This document shows positions 1-10,868 of a stretch of DNA of 64,000 nt, piece after piece. Positions within the stretch are counted from its first letter, which is position 1, and every line of letters starts with the position of its first letter. Under the pieces are notes generated by a model. It did not search any database, was not told the DNA's origin, and was given only the letters and a program-made list of their open reading frames with translations. Source of the DNA: Odontocerum albicorne (taxonomy: Eukaryota; Arthropoda; Insecta; Trichoptera; Odontoceridae); NCBI GenBank assembly GCA_949825065.1, contig OX463855.1, positions 38,698,301 through 38,762,300 of the forward strand. Direction: 5' to 3'. The position numbers were made by a program, and so were the translations under genes.

Positions 1-904
1 TTATGGTAACATAACCTTTATGTTCGTGATATAACTTTTATGATGAAAATATAAATCTCGTAAAATTTCTCAAAAATGTGGGTTATACCATTTGTCCAAG
101 CAGCTATCAAACTATGTAAACGTAAACATAACCTCAGAAATGATAACTTTTTAACAAAAATCAACTCGAAATATATGTGAAGGATTTCTAAACTTTAAAG
201 ATTTTTTATAATTATTTAAAAAACATAAATACCGGTCATACTAGCAGTTCGCGCATAAACGTAATAAATGTGACATGACAGCCAATTTTGGTGTTGCCAA
301 GCTATATTTTTTTTAGTTCCAATTTTATTAATTTTTACCCTTTCTTGACAGACTGTATAAATAGTTTTGTATTCTCAGCACAACATTGTACATTCTCTTT
401 TTACAATTAAAAATGTTGTGCTCGATTCAGCCGTATCGATCATCAGTCCAGAGCTATAACCGACAAGAAATGCAACATTATCCCACTTTTCAATATACGG
501 GGGTGGATCAAATATAAAGGAGACTTGTTTTAGAGCGCGTTTAGATATTTTTAGTTAGCTTAAAGTTAATTGGTCCATTACATATTCGAAATATGAAAAT
601 AGAGTTTATAAATTGTACAATTCTCCGGTTGTCACTTGACTGACTCATGATAATAAATGCTAGATTGTTTTGTAAATAATGAAAGTGTATATCTTTTTGT
701 ATAAAATACATATATTTTTTGTATTTCCAAACTTGGCCTGAAATTAAGTTACTGAGCCAAGTATGGATTTTTAAAATACCTTTTGAGGCTCGCATTTTGC
801 TCAATATCTACTCACTCAGGCAATTTATTTAGAATTCCTAACATTTTTTATTACCTCTTATTGTTTTTATTAATATTCAGTATTTAAAGTCATATTTGAC
901 AGTG
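1..904. other. AT-rich non-coding stretch
   Basis: I see no reading frame with domain character, RNA gene or paired terminal repeat here. Reading frames are short, AT-biased and without motifs. It may be intron or intergenic DNA upstream of the first zinc-finger exon. Confidence 0.4.
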
Positions 905-908
905 TTAA

Positions 909-1653
909 GGCGCAATTCGACTAAGGCAACACTGAATGACATGAGGAATGCGACATGTTTCCTAGTGTTGCCTGTTCCTAGGTGTGCAATTATGTGCCAC
1001 AAATTTTAATAATGTCGCATGCGGATTTTGACTCCCCGAGTCGCATGCGCTTTGTCGTTAATACGTGTAGCATGCGTCTTAAACAATTCCATGGAGGCAA
1101 CGTCAGTTTGGTACATTATGTCTTTAAAAACAATTGAGGCAGCTGCATATTTGGTAATAGTTTTGAATCGTAGAAAAAAAAAGAAAGCCGCGGTGCTGGA
1201 GAAGAGAATTATATGTTGGTAGTCAAGAAGCTCAGAATGATGAAAAGCTAAACGCAAATTCTTAATTTTTTTTTTCACATCGATTACAGTGCAATCGTAT
1301 TTACTCGCTAACTGCTTCAGTTTATCATTTTTTATCCTGTTGTCTTTACAATCACTCATTTTATTATTCCATAACTCCGATAAATCTTCAATAAACAAGG
1401 TAGTTTTATCAATATTCCACTCCATGTCGCACGCTACAAGCCGCACCGATCCGTTGACTTTCGGATAACGGCGACATTGTTCGACACGCTGAAACATGTC
1501 GAAAGGTGACACATGCGTCCCGGCAACAACAATCAACATGTATCATGCAACAAAGATACTTGCTTCTTGTCGCTTCGTGTTCCTTCGATTGAAAGACTGT
1601 GTGTAGCATGCGTCAATGCTGCATGCTACATGTTGCCTCAGTGGAATTGCGCC
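909..1653. mobile_element. 745 bp DNA transposon flanked by TTAA, with a MADF remnant
   Basis: The two ends are inverted repeats (GGCGCAATTCGACTAAGGCA against GGCGCAATTCCACTGAGGCA), directly bracketed by TTAA at 905-908 and 1654-1657. The inside carries a MADF-like fragment on the minus strand. MADF proteins are typical second genes of PIF/Harbinger elements, which normally give a 3 bp TWA duplication, whereas TTAA is typical of piggyBac. Class assignment is therefore uncertain; a deleted Harbinger-like element that landed in a TTAA context is my preferred reading. Confidence 0.65.
1236..1407 (-). pseudogene. MADF-domain fragment inside the TTAA-flanked element
   Basis: The minus-strand translation has the Myb/SANT-like MADF pattern: an LFIEDLSELWN stretch, then a basic KNDKLKQLASKY helix, then VKKKIKNLRLAF. 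In MADF proteins these helices contact DNA. The surrounding frame (1006-1539) has no proper start and runs into low-complexity Phe after the domain, so this is a relic and not a host gene. An origin from a Harbinger element is inferred from the terminal repeats around it. Confidence 0.55.
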
Positions 1654-1840
1654 TTAAGACACATTTCATTCATAATAATCGAGGTATTCTCAATTTACCA
1701 GTCTATTCTCAATTTACCAATTTAGACTTAAGTTTTAGACAGACCTATGTACGTTTGTTAACTGTTACAAAATATTTGATAGAATGTAACTTTACAGACA
1801 CGGACTGCACGAAAGGACACTGGCACTACGCAAGCAGAGA

Positions 1841-3775
1841 ATGGCAGGAGCAAAGCCAGATGTGAGATTGGTATTGCCCGATGACCTGGCTAATGCGAGT
1901 ATTCTACCGTGTCTCCAGTGCAAGCTAATATTCATTGCCCACGACCTTAAGAATTACCACATTTATGTCAGTCACGTCGTAAATTGTAAGCCGCAAGAAG
2001 ATGAATCATATCTGTGTTTTTTTTGCGATGAAAAATTCAACTCGAAAGAAATTTTCCAATCACATTTTCTTAGCTCAGATTGTTCTCGAAAAACACTACA
2101 ATGTTGTAAATATTGCTCCCAAGTTTTTATTAATCAGGGGTTATTCCAAGAGCACACTGCTAAATGTTGCAAAAAGGAAAAACGTTACGCGTGTTTTAAA
2201 TGTGAACTAACTTATAAAAGTTTCGGCACGTACAAACTGCATGAAGTATTACAGCATTTTGATAAAACGGATAAATTCACGCTTAAACTTCAAACTGATG
2301 AATATTCCTACGACTGCGCAATATGTTCATCTAAATTTGTTTCTAATGTTCTCTTCGTAGCAATTGCGCATAAGAAATTTAAAAAATTAATTTGCAAGGA
2401 ATGCATTTTAAAAGATGCATCATATAACATAATGTATGATACTCATAACCAAGATAAATTGAGAAAATTGTATTTTGAAAGTCACAATGCCAATAATTCT
2501 GCCCTTTCACACCAAAGAGCGCTGCTACTAAAGGAAAAACCCGCTGTGGAAGGGGAGAGTAATGCCCTTGAGAAATACAGCGCCAAGATCGAAGAATTAT
2601 TCCTATTGTACGCAGAAGTGGACTTCTTTAATCAAGCCGCCTTTAAGTGCGCACTGTGCAGTATTTCTTTCAGAAAACAACATAACTTAGAAACTCACTT
2701 TTTCATTTTTCATAAAATGAAAGACGTGTTTTTCGCTCCGAAATATTTCCATTGTCATCATTGCCCCGAAAGTGCGAGTACACTCCGAGAGATGTCCATT
2801 CATATATACAATTATCACGGTATTTCTTTCAATTGTTATAACTGTCCCCAAATACTACTGTCGAAACACTCGCTGAGGCTCCACCATAGTCGCGAACACG
2901 CAGGGAAACCCTACTACACTTGCTATAAATGCTCTCAAACTTTTACTACGCAGCAGGAAAATATTGTGCACCAAAAATGGCACGAAGAATGTGACATTCA
3001 TCAATGTGATGTATGTAAACTAAATGTTGTCGGGTCGAAAGGTTTGAAGAGTCACATGGACAAACTTCACTCGGGTTCTTCCAATGATAAATATCTCTGC
3101 TCTACGTGCGGTTTTGTCTGTGAGACGTACGCAGGTTTGAATAAGCATATGGTTTGTGTTCATAAAACACACATGGTAGTTTGTATGGATTGTGGATACT
3201 TAATTCCCAAATATGGATTGAAAACTCACGAACTTCATGTCCACAAAAAAGGGGCTATAATTTCTTGTGAAATTTGCGCATTACCATTCAAATGTAAATC
3301 TTCCTATAGCAAACACAAGCTGTTGCATACTACTAGAAAAGCTTATACACTCCAATGTGACTCTTGCACACGAAAATTCAATAATATGACATCCTTAAGA
3401 TTACACCGCAGATATGTCCATTTCATCTCCCATAAAGTGGTAGCTCCTAAAACAAAGGTTGTCGGAACTCGAAAGATTGCTAAAAAGGTTTCATCGAAAC
3501 GCATTGTTTCATCCCAGCCTTCGGAATACTTATCACTTGAGACGTACGCACCTCCTACGTTACATGTACCAGTATACCAGTGTTCATTTTGTTCATCTAT
3601 TTTTCAAGAAATACTCGAATTATCTAAGCACGAGGAAAGCCATCATGAGCAACGTAAAACCACATGCAGACAATGTGGAAAAATATTTGCAAATGTAAAA
3701 AAATATTTATCTCATAGATGTGACACACGATATGATACATTGTATTTAAATAAAAAGAAAAAAGTTTCAACTTAA
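1841..3775 (+). CDS. C2H2 zinc-finger protein A (about 644 aa, single long exon)
   Basis: A probable nuclear DNA-binding protein made almost wholly of zinc fingers. I count about 15 C-x2-C...H units from residue ~25 to 630. Early ones are C2HC or degenerate; the middle and C-terminal ones are canonical (CALCSISF..H, CDVCKLNV..H, CEICALPF..H, CDSCTRKF..H, CRQCGKIF..H). Linkers are irregular rather than the TGEKP type. A spacer near residues 240-270 (NALEKYSAKIEELF) matches the spacer of the two downstream paralogues, so the three are related. The start used is the ATG at 1841. The frame is open upstream to 1790 and an acceptor-like TTTACAG ends at 1797, so the true N-terminus may lie in an earlier exon outside the window. 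The stop is TAA, and a polyadenylation signal follows 69 bp later. No KRAB, BTB or ZAD domain is visible. Confidence 0.85.
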   Translation: MAGAKPDVRLVLPDDLANASILPCLQCKLIFIAHDLKNYHIYVSHVVNCKPQEDESYLCFFCDEKFNSKEIFQSHFLSSDCSRKTLQCCKYCSQVFINQGLFQEHTAKCCKKEKRYACFKCELTYKSFGTYKLHEVLQHFDKTDKFTLKLQTDEYSYDCAICSSKFVSNVLFVAIAHKKFKKLICKECILKDASYNIMYDTHNQDKLRKLYFESHNANNSALSHQRALLLKEKPAVEGESNALEKYSAKIEELFLLYAEVDFFNQAAFKCALCSISFRKQHNLETHFFIFHKMKDVFFAPKYFHCHHCPESASTLREMSIHIYNYHGISFNCYNCPQILLSKHSLRLHHSREHAGKPYYTCYKCSQTFTTQQENIVHQKWHEECDIHQCDVCKLNVVGSKGLKSHMDKLHSGSSNDKYLCSTCGFVCETYAGLNKHMVCVHKTHMVVCMDCGYLIPKYGLKTHELHVHKKGAIISCEICALPFKCKSSYSKHKLLHTTRKAYTLQCDSCTRKFNNMTSLRLHRRYVHFISHKVVAPKTKVVGTRKIAKKVSSKRIVSSQPSEYLSLETYAPPTLHVPVYQCSFCSSIFQEILELSKHEESHHEQRKTTCRQCGKIFANVKKYLSHRCDTRYDTLYLNKKKKVST

Positions 3776-3843
3776 AATGATGTGTTGTACGCAATAGTCG
3801 AGTTCAACAGACTTGAAGTTTGACAGTGGGGAAGAGAAGGCTG

Positions 3844-3849
3844 AATAAA
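3844..3849 (+). terminator. AATAAA polyadenylation signal of zinc-finger gene A
   Basis: A canonical AATAAA lies 69 bp past the stop of zinc-finger protein A, at normal spacing for a short 3' UTR. Confidence 0.55.
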
Positions 3850-3988
3850 ACTCATTATTGTCGGGTTTCTGGCACAAATTGGTATGTACAATATTTCATA
3901 GACTGAGATTTTCGGATAGATTTTCGGCAATTATCAAATGCCCAATGTGCACTTCTGGTAGAAAATTGGATTTGGTATTTTAACTGAA

Positions 3989-4152
3989 AGTACAGTACCC
4001 GGCGGTAAGTAATACACATTGTTTGTAGAGCATCATCTCTGTCGCACGATGCTCTAACAATCCGGTATCGTAGTCATTATGCGGTTAGCGCATCGTGCAA
4101 TAGACGACGCTCTACAAATGATGTGTGTTACTTACCACCGGGTACTGTACTC
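3989..4152. mobile_element. 164 bp fold-back MITE
   Basis: The first and last ~50 bp are inverted repeats with few mismatches (AGTACAGTACCCGGCGGTAA against AGTACAGTACCCGGTGGTAA). A TA lies just outside the CAGTACCC core on both sides, as expected of Tc1/mariner-type MITEs. Non-coding. It lies just past zinc-finger gene A. Confidence 0.7.
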
Positions 4153-4181
4153 TTCTCACAATCAAAAAATATGTAAGTAAC

Positions 4182-4778
4182 TATACTAGAGAAAATGTAG
4201 CATGGTCCCTGTGACAGTTCACAAATTTGTCCCAATACAACCTTGTAACGACGTTCAGTAATTTTAATTATTTTATCAACTTTAATATAAGCCTCGATTC
4301 TAATAAATATAGTAGCAAATTATTTAGGTAAATACATTACATAAAACTAACAATAATGACAAACTTTCTGGTTGGTTGGAAGAGATTGCCAGGTTAAAAA
4401 AAAAAAAAATTTATACATCTTGTTACAAATTAGCAAAAATATGTCAGTTTGTTAAAATAGTCACTACGTTAGTCTGCATTGGCTAGGGATGGGGTATACG
4501 ATAATTGGATTTTAATTTATTTTTTTACATAAAATTAGATGTTCGTAATTAGTATTAATTCATAGTGGATCTGGCCTGTTTAAAAATAGATACAAATTAT
4601 ATGATACATTAGAAAGTCAGTATAATGAAAATTAGGAATTAAAACGTCAGTTTAGAGAAAAACAATTTATCGATTTATAAAAAAACGATTCGATGTGTAA
4701 AAAAACGATTTTACCCCATCCCTTTGAGACATGACATTTCAAACATCACAGGAACCATGCTACATTTTCTCGAGTATA
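4182..4778. mobile_element. Fold-back MITE family 1, copy A (597 bp)
   Basis: It begins TATACTAGAGAAAATGTAGC and ends with its inverted copy. Just inside is a conserved block (CACAAATTTGTCCCAATACA) that recurs in four other copies in this window. The centre carries the family's GGGATGGGGTATACGATAAT segment. It is non-coding; the mobilising transposase is unknown. The TATA ends suggest a TA target. Confidence 0.7.
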
Positions 4779-5344
4779 AATACATACATAATATATTGAA
4801 AGAAGTGTCCATTTTTTTATGTCAGAAACAGTAAAATGTTAGTTACCAATTTGTGCCAGAAATCTGACGATATCCTTTATTGCATATTCCGTCACGATGA
4901 CTCGAGCAGATACTCGAGAAATTATTGTCATTTAGTAACTTGCACACATGTGTAATTAATTTATAATAATGATAGCAACTCGATAAAGGGAAGTAGGTGG
5001 GTCCGACTACTGGCATTGGATAATGCAATTTTTTTCCCCATTATGTTATTAAGATATTTCTATGAGTTACTTTGACACCACTAATTTTCATCAATCTCAG
5101 TTATAAAGAACAAATTATAAAATTTGTTTCTACGCAAAAAAAAAAACATTTCAAGCAAGCAAAAATCGTATAAAACAAGTAAAAAATTAATCTTATATTC
5201 ATGTCAAAGAAAATTAACAAAACATTGTTTTAAGGTAGTATTTGCTAAGGGAAAACAATCCATACTTGTAATACAAATTGAAATGTTCATTCTTTATATA
5301 AATAAATATTTGTTTTAAACAAAGATTATTTTCATTTTCTAAAC

Positions 5345-5900
5345 TATACTTCGGAAAGTCTAGGATGAACCGTGCGACGTTTGTCACAAAGGGATGGGGT
5401 AAAATCGTTTTTTTATACAAATCGAACAATTGTTTTTCTCTAAACTGATGTTTTAATTCCTAATTTTCATTATGCTGACTTTCTAATGTATTGTATTGTA
5501 TGATTTGTATGTATCTTTAAATAGGCCAAGATCCACTATGAATTAATACTATTTACGAACATTTAATGGAAATCGATTTTCGAAACCGATTTTTGAAAAT
5601 CCAATTATCGAATACCCCATCCCTAGCCAATGCAGTCTAACGTAGTGACTTTTGACAAACGTCACCAAATATTATTTGATTTTAACAAACTGCCACATTA
5701 TTGCTAATTTGTAACAAGATGTATTAATTTGTCATTATTGTTAGTTTTGTGTAATGTATTTACCTAAATAACTTGCTATTTATTAGAATCGAGGCTTATA
5801 TTAAAGTTGATAAAATAATTAAAATTACTGAACATAGTTACAAAGTTGTTTTGGGGCAAATTTGTGAGCTGTCAAACGGTTCATCCTAGATTTTCCAATC
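5345..5900. mobile_element. Fold-back MITE family 1, copy B (inverted orientation)
   Basis: It carries the same internal blocks as copy A but reversed, with diverged ends (TATACTTCGGAAAGTCTAGG and a matching inverted end near 5880-5896). The end sequence is closer to the short copy at 21141 than to copy A, so at least two end-subtypes exist. Confidence 0.6.
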
Positions 5901-6364
5901 GATTTTCCAACAATTTTCAATCATGGAGGCAACATTTAATATGACGCAATATAGTAAAAGACATGAAAATTGAATAAATTGTAATGTGATGTTGCATTCA
6001 AAGATGAACCATCTCATTTTTAATATGGTCATACCACTTGGTACTGATCCTCCTCGTAAGGCGTCTGTTCTCCTAACTGGGAAGGTTTTTCTCTTGGTAC
6101 TTGGTCTCACGTGGCAAGATTCACAACTATATAAGTAATATAGACAGAATTCAGGTATCAAATAGCTGATACTTCATAAGATCTTCAAGTCGTTACAGGC
6201 ACCTATCATGAAGACCCCATCCATAGCAACTCGGAAGCATACAGGGCAGGAGCTGTCGCACGCTCCGAGTTCCCTGCGCTTACACGCAGGCCAAGGTGAC
6301 AAGAGTTCTCAGATAGGATTTGTGTCACAGGTTGTAAATTAATATAGGGAATATTTTATTACTA

Positions 6365-7124
6365 CAGTGAAACCCCGTTTTTACGTTTTTTAAGGGACTG
6401 ATAAAAAAACTTAATTGGAGGGAAAACGTAGATTTGGGGCTGGAAAAAAAATTGAAAATTATTTTTTATTTAGATAATCACGCAAATCGGAAAACTTTTT
6501 TCAATCGATTTGCGATTTTTTATTGTCGTAGCCAAAGTTGTAATGGGTATCCCCAAATCACATGTGAATCAACGTGTTTATTCACTTTTTCGAGAATTTT
6601 CCTTTTCTCTTGAATCGATAATGTTTTTCTTTGCTGAGACATTATTTGAAGGGATTCGACGAAAAATTAAAAGAAATGAAAAAAATGTAAATTGACACAC
6701 GAAATACATGACAATTGAAAATTAAAATTGTATGTACACGACCGACACATTTAAAACACAAGCACAGATTGACCTGCCTATACAGTCTGCCTGCCTCTGA
6801 TTCGCTAAAGTTCCCACTAATTGCATCGTATTCCACGACTCATGTAACCTTGACCATGAGCGCTGCAGGTGCACACGTGTCTATAAATAGAAACAACATA
6901 TTTCTGCTTCGTAATATTCATTTACAAATATTTTAAATCGTCGCGCATTTAATTAAATATGTTTATAAATTGATTTGCATTTTAAATATTTCAAACGTAA
7001 ATTGCGGGAAATAAAAACGTAAAAGCGGATACTAAATGTACTAAAATAAAACGGGATTGTAAAAATTGAACGCAAATAGCGGGTAAACGTGAATTCCGGG
7101 CACGTAAACACGGGGATTTCACTG
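6365..7124. mobile_element. Deleted pogo/Tigger-type DNA transposon (760 bp)
   Basis: Terminal inverted repeats CAGTGAAACCCCGTTTTTAC and CAGTGAAATCCCCGTGTTTA (reverse complement of the right end) are bracketed by TA dinucleotides. CAGT-starting ends with TA duplication are typical of pogo/Tigger. The inside holds only the N-terminal DNA-binding part of a transposase on the minus strand; the DDE domain is missing. Confidence 0.7.
6480..6642 (-). pseudogene. N-terminal helix-turn-helix of a Tigger/pogo transposase, frameshifted
   Basis: Reading down from an ATG at 6642 gives MSQQRKTLSIQEKRKILEKV, the first helices of a CENP-B/psq-type DNA-binding domain. After about 27 residues the match continues in another frame as LGIPITTLATTIKNRKSIEK, the recognition-helix part of the same domain. 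One frameshift therefore breaks the domain and no catalytic region follows. It lies inside the terminal repeats at 6365-7124, which fixes its origin. Confidence 0.65.
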
Positions 7125-7129
7125 TACCA

Positions 7130-7215
7130 TAACTTAATAATTTATAAAAATGAGACATAAGGGAGTTCCTAGATTACAACCCTGGGGGACACCCGACTTA
7201 GCAGTGAAATAATTA
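7130..7215 (-). pseudogene. Non-LTR retrotransposon reverse-transcriptase fragment
   Basis: The minus strand reads YFTAKSGVPQGCNLGTPL, matching the SGVPQGS..GP motif before the catalytic loop of Jockey/CR1-like reverse transcriptases. A stop follows soon after, and nothing else of the element is recognisable. It abuts the Tigger remnant. Confidence 0.55.
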
Positions 7216-7716
7216 GGGGATCGTAGAATTCCCTATGAAACATTGTTTTCTATCATTGAGATAATCGAACAAAAAATCTGAATAAATTCGCAAATTAGAG
7301 GAACAAAATTGACTCCAAATATTTCTGAAACAAATTTAAGATATGTTGAATTTCTTAATACTCATATTTTAAAAAAGTTGAAATTTGATAACTTCTATTC
7401 AATTATCTATTCTCTCTCCAATTATGAAAAACAAGACAGTCAAATTCCTAGAATTAAACGTTACAGCATTATATTGTATATTCATTCTTCCAAAATAATA
7501 TTCTTACCAGGAACAGCATTTATTGTATTTAGTGTTCTATAATTTATTTAGATATAGCCCTAGTTTTGGTATAATACTGAAGATTTATCTTTGCTTGTTG
7601 TTTTCTGATAGAGAATTAGTACCGATTGACGTATTATTAAAAAAAATTGCTCGCAAATGTATTTTATAAATATATCTTTACCAGTTTTTTTAACACAGTT
7701 TTTATCTTAATTTCAG
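7216..7716. other. Non-coding stretch ending in a splice acceptor
   Basis: AT-rich sequence without domain-bearing frames. Its last 25 bp form a strong polypyrimidine tract and AG (TTTTTATCTTAATTTCAG ending at 7716), almost identical to the acceptor before the third zinc-finger exon at 21849. Confidence 0.5.
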
Positions 7717-7717
7717 A

Positions 7718-9802
7718 TGTCAAAGCGTGTTAAAAGGAAATCTTAAAAGTCCATTTTCTTTATTCAACAAGTCATTTGATAATTCAGCTAAAAAACAGGC
7801 TATAAATTTACTGAAAGACACAAGTAATGTAAACAAATTATTGCCATTGAGCAAAGGAAAACATTTTAATATTCGTGGGTTACCATGTGAAAAATGCGGC
7901 GAACGGTTTTTTGTCAAAAAAGAATTTTTTGCACATGAAAAAATGTGTAATTTAATGCTATGTTCCGAGTGTAAGAGATGCTTTATCAGTTTGAATGCTC
8001 TCAAAATACACAACTTGAGTCAGCACTCCCGCGGTCAGATTGGACACAATCAGAAACATTCATTTGTTTGTGACGAATGTTCATGTGTCGTTTTTCAATC
8101 TCTAGACCAGGCTCGATCTACTTATGTGAAATATCAACAAATTATGTGCGAGTTATGTCAACATAAATTTCAATCAGTGGAATCTGTCGATTCAATGTTA
8201 AATTTAAGATCTAAAAAATATTCTGAACTAAGCTTACAAAAAAATAACATTGAGAAACTATTTCCAACGAAAAAAAATGAGGAACCAACTTCATCACAAA
8301 GAGATTTTTTCATTAATGATTCATCTGAATATTATTTAGGAGATGATGACAATTTATCTGTTGAAAAAACAATTTCTTTTAAGGAAAGTGCAACACCTCT
8401 CATTATGGATTCATTGCAGTTAGTGATGTCCAATAGCTGGACTTCTAGGTTGCGAAAAGAAGCAACCGAATGGCCTAATGCTTTGTATAAATATGAATCA
8501 AAAATTGATAAAATATTTGAAAATATATCCGCTAGAACTTACACACAGTGTATAGTATGCGATGAAACTTTATTGCAATTCAATAGTATGATATCCCATA
8601 ATAAAATGCAACATGGCATTAACGAATTACTCCATGCTCCAAAAGGAATGTTCTGCCCTTATTGCAAATTTGAAAGTTGTACAATGTGGAAAATGAAGAA
8701 TCATTTATACAAGTTTCATTCTGAAATTTACAAGTGTGAATTTTGCAAGAAAAAAATTCACTCCGAAAACCATCGAGTAACACATTTCCACACAAAACAT
8801 CCAAATATACCAAGATATAGATGCGTTCGTTGTCCCGAGATATTTGATACATTAGAAAACAAAAAGATTCATGTGAAATGGCATTTGTGCGAAGAGATTG
8901 TGGTATGCGAGGTCTGTGACAAAAGTGTTCGAGGAAGACGAAGATTGAAGGGTCATAAGCAGCTTCATATTGTTCCGAGTGCTGGAGACGCTATCTTGTG
9001 TACCATTTGTGGGAAGACTCTAAAAAATAAATATGCTTTAAACTTCCATTTGTCGAAACACAGAATGAAGGGTAAAAGAAAAATGTGCGAGTACTGCGGT
9101 AAAATAATGAGCTGTTCAAATTATTATATTCATAAGAAATCTCATACAGCTTTACAAGATACTCCAACTTATCCGTGTCCATTTTGTGGAAAATCCTTCC
9201 GAACATATAAACTCGTTTATCAACATAAACGAACAGTTCACGAAAAACACCGTTATGTTACATGTGACGAGTGTCCATCCAGTTTTCCATTCCCATTTAT
9301 GCTAACGAAACATAAAAAACTGAAGCATCAAGTAAAAGTAGAAAGGGACCATATAAATCCTAGCTGTTCTAATACTCGTGAATCATTGGAATTGAATCCT
9401 TTATATCGTGCATCTCGGAAACGTCGCAAAAAACGTGTAAATCAATCCCCACCTTTTATTCTACCAGACCGAACCATCTTCAAGTTTCCATGTACACATT
9501 GTTCAGTGACATTCACAAGTCAAAAGCGGCAGCGTGAGCACGAGTGCCCCAAAAAGAGGGAACGAGCGCATAAGTGTGCAGAGTGTGGCGAGGGGTTCCA
9601 CAGTTACTCCCAACTCGGCAGACACCGCTCCAGCTGCCACACTCTCCATAGCCGCAGCTCTTCAGGCAAGTGGCTGCCATTATCACCATACAGGAACTAC
9701 TCGCAGCAAGGGTTTGGCAAAAGAAAACCCACAATTAATTCTGCATATAATCAAAATTCAGAAGAACAAGAGATACAGAATGCTGTTAAAAACATTTTCT
9801 AG
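7718..9802 (+). CDS. C2H2 zinc-finger protein B, terminal exon (about 694 aa in frame)
   Basis: Probable nuclear DNA-binding zinc-finger protein. The frame is entered from an acceptor at 7716 (first base completes a split codon, then Cys-Gln-Ser-Val-Leu) and has no ATG near its 5' end, so an upstream exon must supply the N-terminus. I count about 14 finger units: a C2HC unit (CEKCGERF..C), CSECKRCF..H, a degenerate unit ending KYQQIMCELC, then after a ~110-residue acidic/Ser-rich spacer an almost continuous run from CIVCDETL to CAECGEGF..H. The C-terminal tail (GKWLPLSPYRNYSQQGFGK, then EEQEIQNAVKNIF) is shared with protein C and is not a zinc finger. Finger order matches protein C one for one, so B and C are a recent tandem duplication; protein A is a more distant paralogue. 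Stop is TAG at 9800-9802. Confidence 0.85.
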   Translation, partial: CQSVLKGNLKSPFSLFNKSFDNSAKKQAINLLKDTSNVNKLLPLSKGKHFNIRGLPCEKCGERFFVKKEFFAHEKMCNLMLCSECKRCFISLNALKIHNLSQHSRGQIGHNQKHSFVCDECSCVVFQSLDQARSTYVKYQQIMCELCQHKFQSVESVDSMLNLRSKKYSELSLQKNNIEKLFPTKKNEEPTSSQRDFFINDSSEYYLGDDDNLSVEKTISFKESATPLIMDSLQLVMSNSWTSRLRKEATEWPNALYKYESKIDKIFENISARTYTQCIVCDETLLQFNSMISHNKMQHGINELLHAPKGMFCPYCKFESCTMWKMKNHLYKFHSEIYKCEFCKKKIHSENHRVTHFHTKHPNIPRYRCVRCPEIFDTLENKKIHVKWHLCEEIVVCEVCDKSVRGRRRLKGHKQLHIVPSAGDAILCTICGKTLKNKYALNFHLSKHRMKGKRKMCEYCGKIMSCSNYYIHKKSHTALQDTPTYPCPFCGKSFRTYKLVYQHKRTVHEKHRYVTCDECPSSFPFPFMLTKHKKLKHQVKVERDHINPSCSNTRESLELNPLYRASRKRRKKRVNQSPPFILPDRTIFKFPCTHCSVTFTSQKRQREHECPKKRERAHKCAECGEGFHSYSQLGRHRSSCHTLHSRSSSGKWLPLSPYRNYSQQGFGKRKPTINSAYNQNSEEQEIQNAVKNIF

Positions 9803-9927
9803 AAGAGAAGATGAAATATATTTCAAGTTGTCATGGTTCATAACATGGTATTTCTTTTTAACACTATCTAAATCTATTGACAAAGTTGCAGATTTTTTTA
9901 TGGACCAACAATAGACCACCACATTAC

Positions 9928-10580
9928 CAAATCGTGACTCCTTTAAGTATCTTGGGTCACTCATCCATAGCGATGGAGGATGTGCAGCAGATGTAACACG
10001 TAGAATTAGTGTGGGATGGATGAAGTTTAGAGATCAATGACGGGAGTTCTATGTGATCCGAAAATGCCAGTAAAGTTAAAAGGAAAAGTATACCAAACGA
10101 TTGTCAGACCCGCACTCCTCTATGGCTCCGAATGTTTGACGATGTATAACTCTTACTCCAGGCAACTAGAAACTGCTGAAATGCGCATGCTAAGATGGTC
10201 AGCTGGTGTGTCCCTAAGAGACAGGAAGCCTAGGTGTTACAGACATCAACAGTAAGATGGAGGAGAGACGGATGGATTGAGATGGTGTGGGCATGTTGGA
10301 CGCAGAGCACCCTATCACATTGTGAACCAGGCAATCTCCATGGATCTTCCTCGAATAACAACCAGAGGAAGACCAAAGAATTCGTGGGTGGTGCAAAAAG
10401 ATAACCTGATGCAGAGGCACGACCTGGGGGACGTAGTCCGGGACAGAAGAGCGTACAACCTGAGGACGAGGAGAGCTGACCCCAACAGTCTTCGCAGACA
10501 GTGAGTTGGGATGGAGCCAGGGAAAAGAATAGACCATCAGTGAAATAGTGTGAAGGTTGAAAGCAGAACTAAGTTTTTTC
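9928..10580 (+). pseudogene. RTE-type LINE, 3' end of the polymerase frame
   Basis: The translation runs DSFKYLGSLIHSDGG, then (after a shift) TGVLCDPKMPVKLKGKVYQT, IVRPALLYGSEC, and later RRADPNSLRRQ. These are the conserved C-terminal blocks of RTE-clade endonuclease/reverse transcriptases. The frame is broken several times and the endonuclease and catalytic RT region are absent, a normal 5'-truncated LINE copy. It directly follows zinc-finger exon B. Confidence 0.75.
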
Positions 10581-10636
10581 AAGAAATATTTTACACATCA
10601 CTCACAATTTTTTCTTTCATCTTCTGTAAATTAAAT

Positions 10637-10868
10637 TTGGAGACTCAAATCAAATTAAATAACTAACTTGGAGACTCGAATCAAATTAAATAACTAACTT
10701 GGAGAATTGAATCAAATTAAATAACTAACTTGGAGACTCGAATCAAATTAAATAACTAACTTGGAGAATTGAATCAAATTAAATAACTAACTTGGAGACT
10801 CGAATCAAATTAAATAACTAACTTGGAGACTCAAATCAAATTAAATAACTAACTTGGAGACTCAAATC
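10637..10868 (+). repeat. 31 bp tandem repeat, about 7.5 copies
   Basis: The unit is CTTGGAGACTCRAATCAAAT followed by TAAATAACTAA. Copies alternate between GACTCGAATC, GAATTGAATC and GACTCAAATC variants, which points to higher-order duplication of a two-unit block. It lies just downstream of the RTE remnant. Confidence 0.85.

Noticed and set aside
1019..1865. Several short plus-strand frames before zinc-finger protein A
   Set aside because: They lie in or just after the TTAA-flanked transposon and show no domains; the MADF signal is on the opposite strand.
10637..10868. Regular 31 bp repeats resembling a CRISPR array
   Set aside because: Units are contiguous with no unique spacers, and the genome is plainly eukaryotic; it is a minisatellite.
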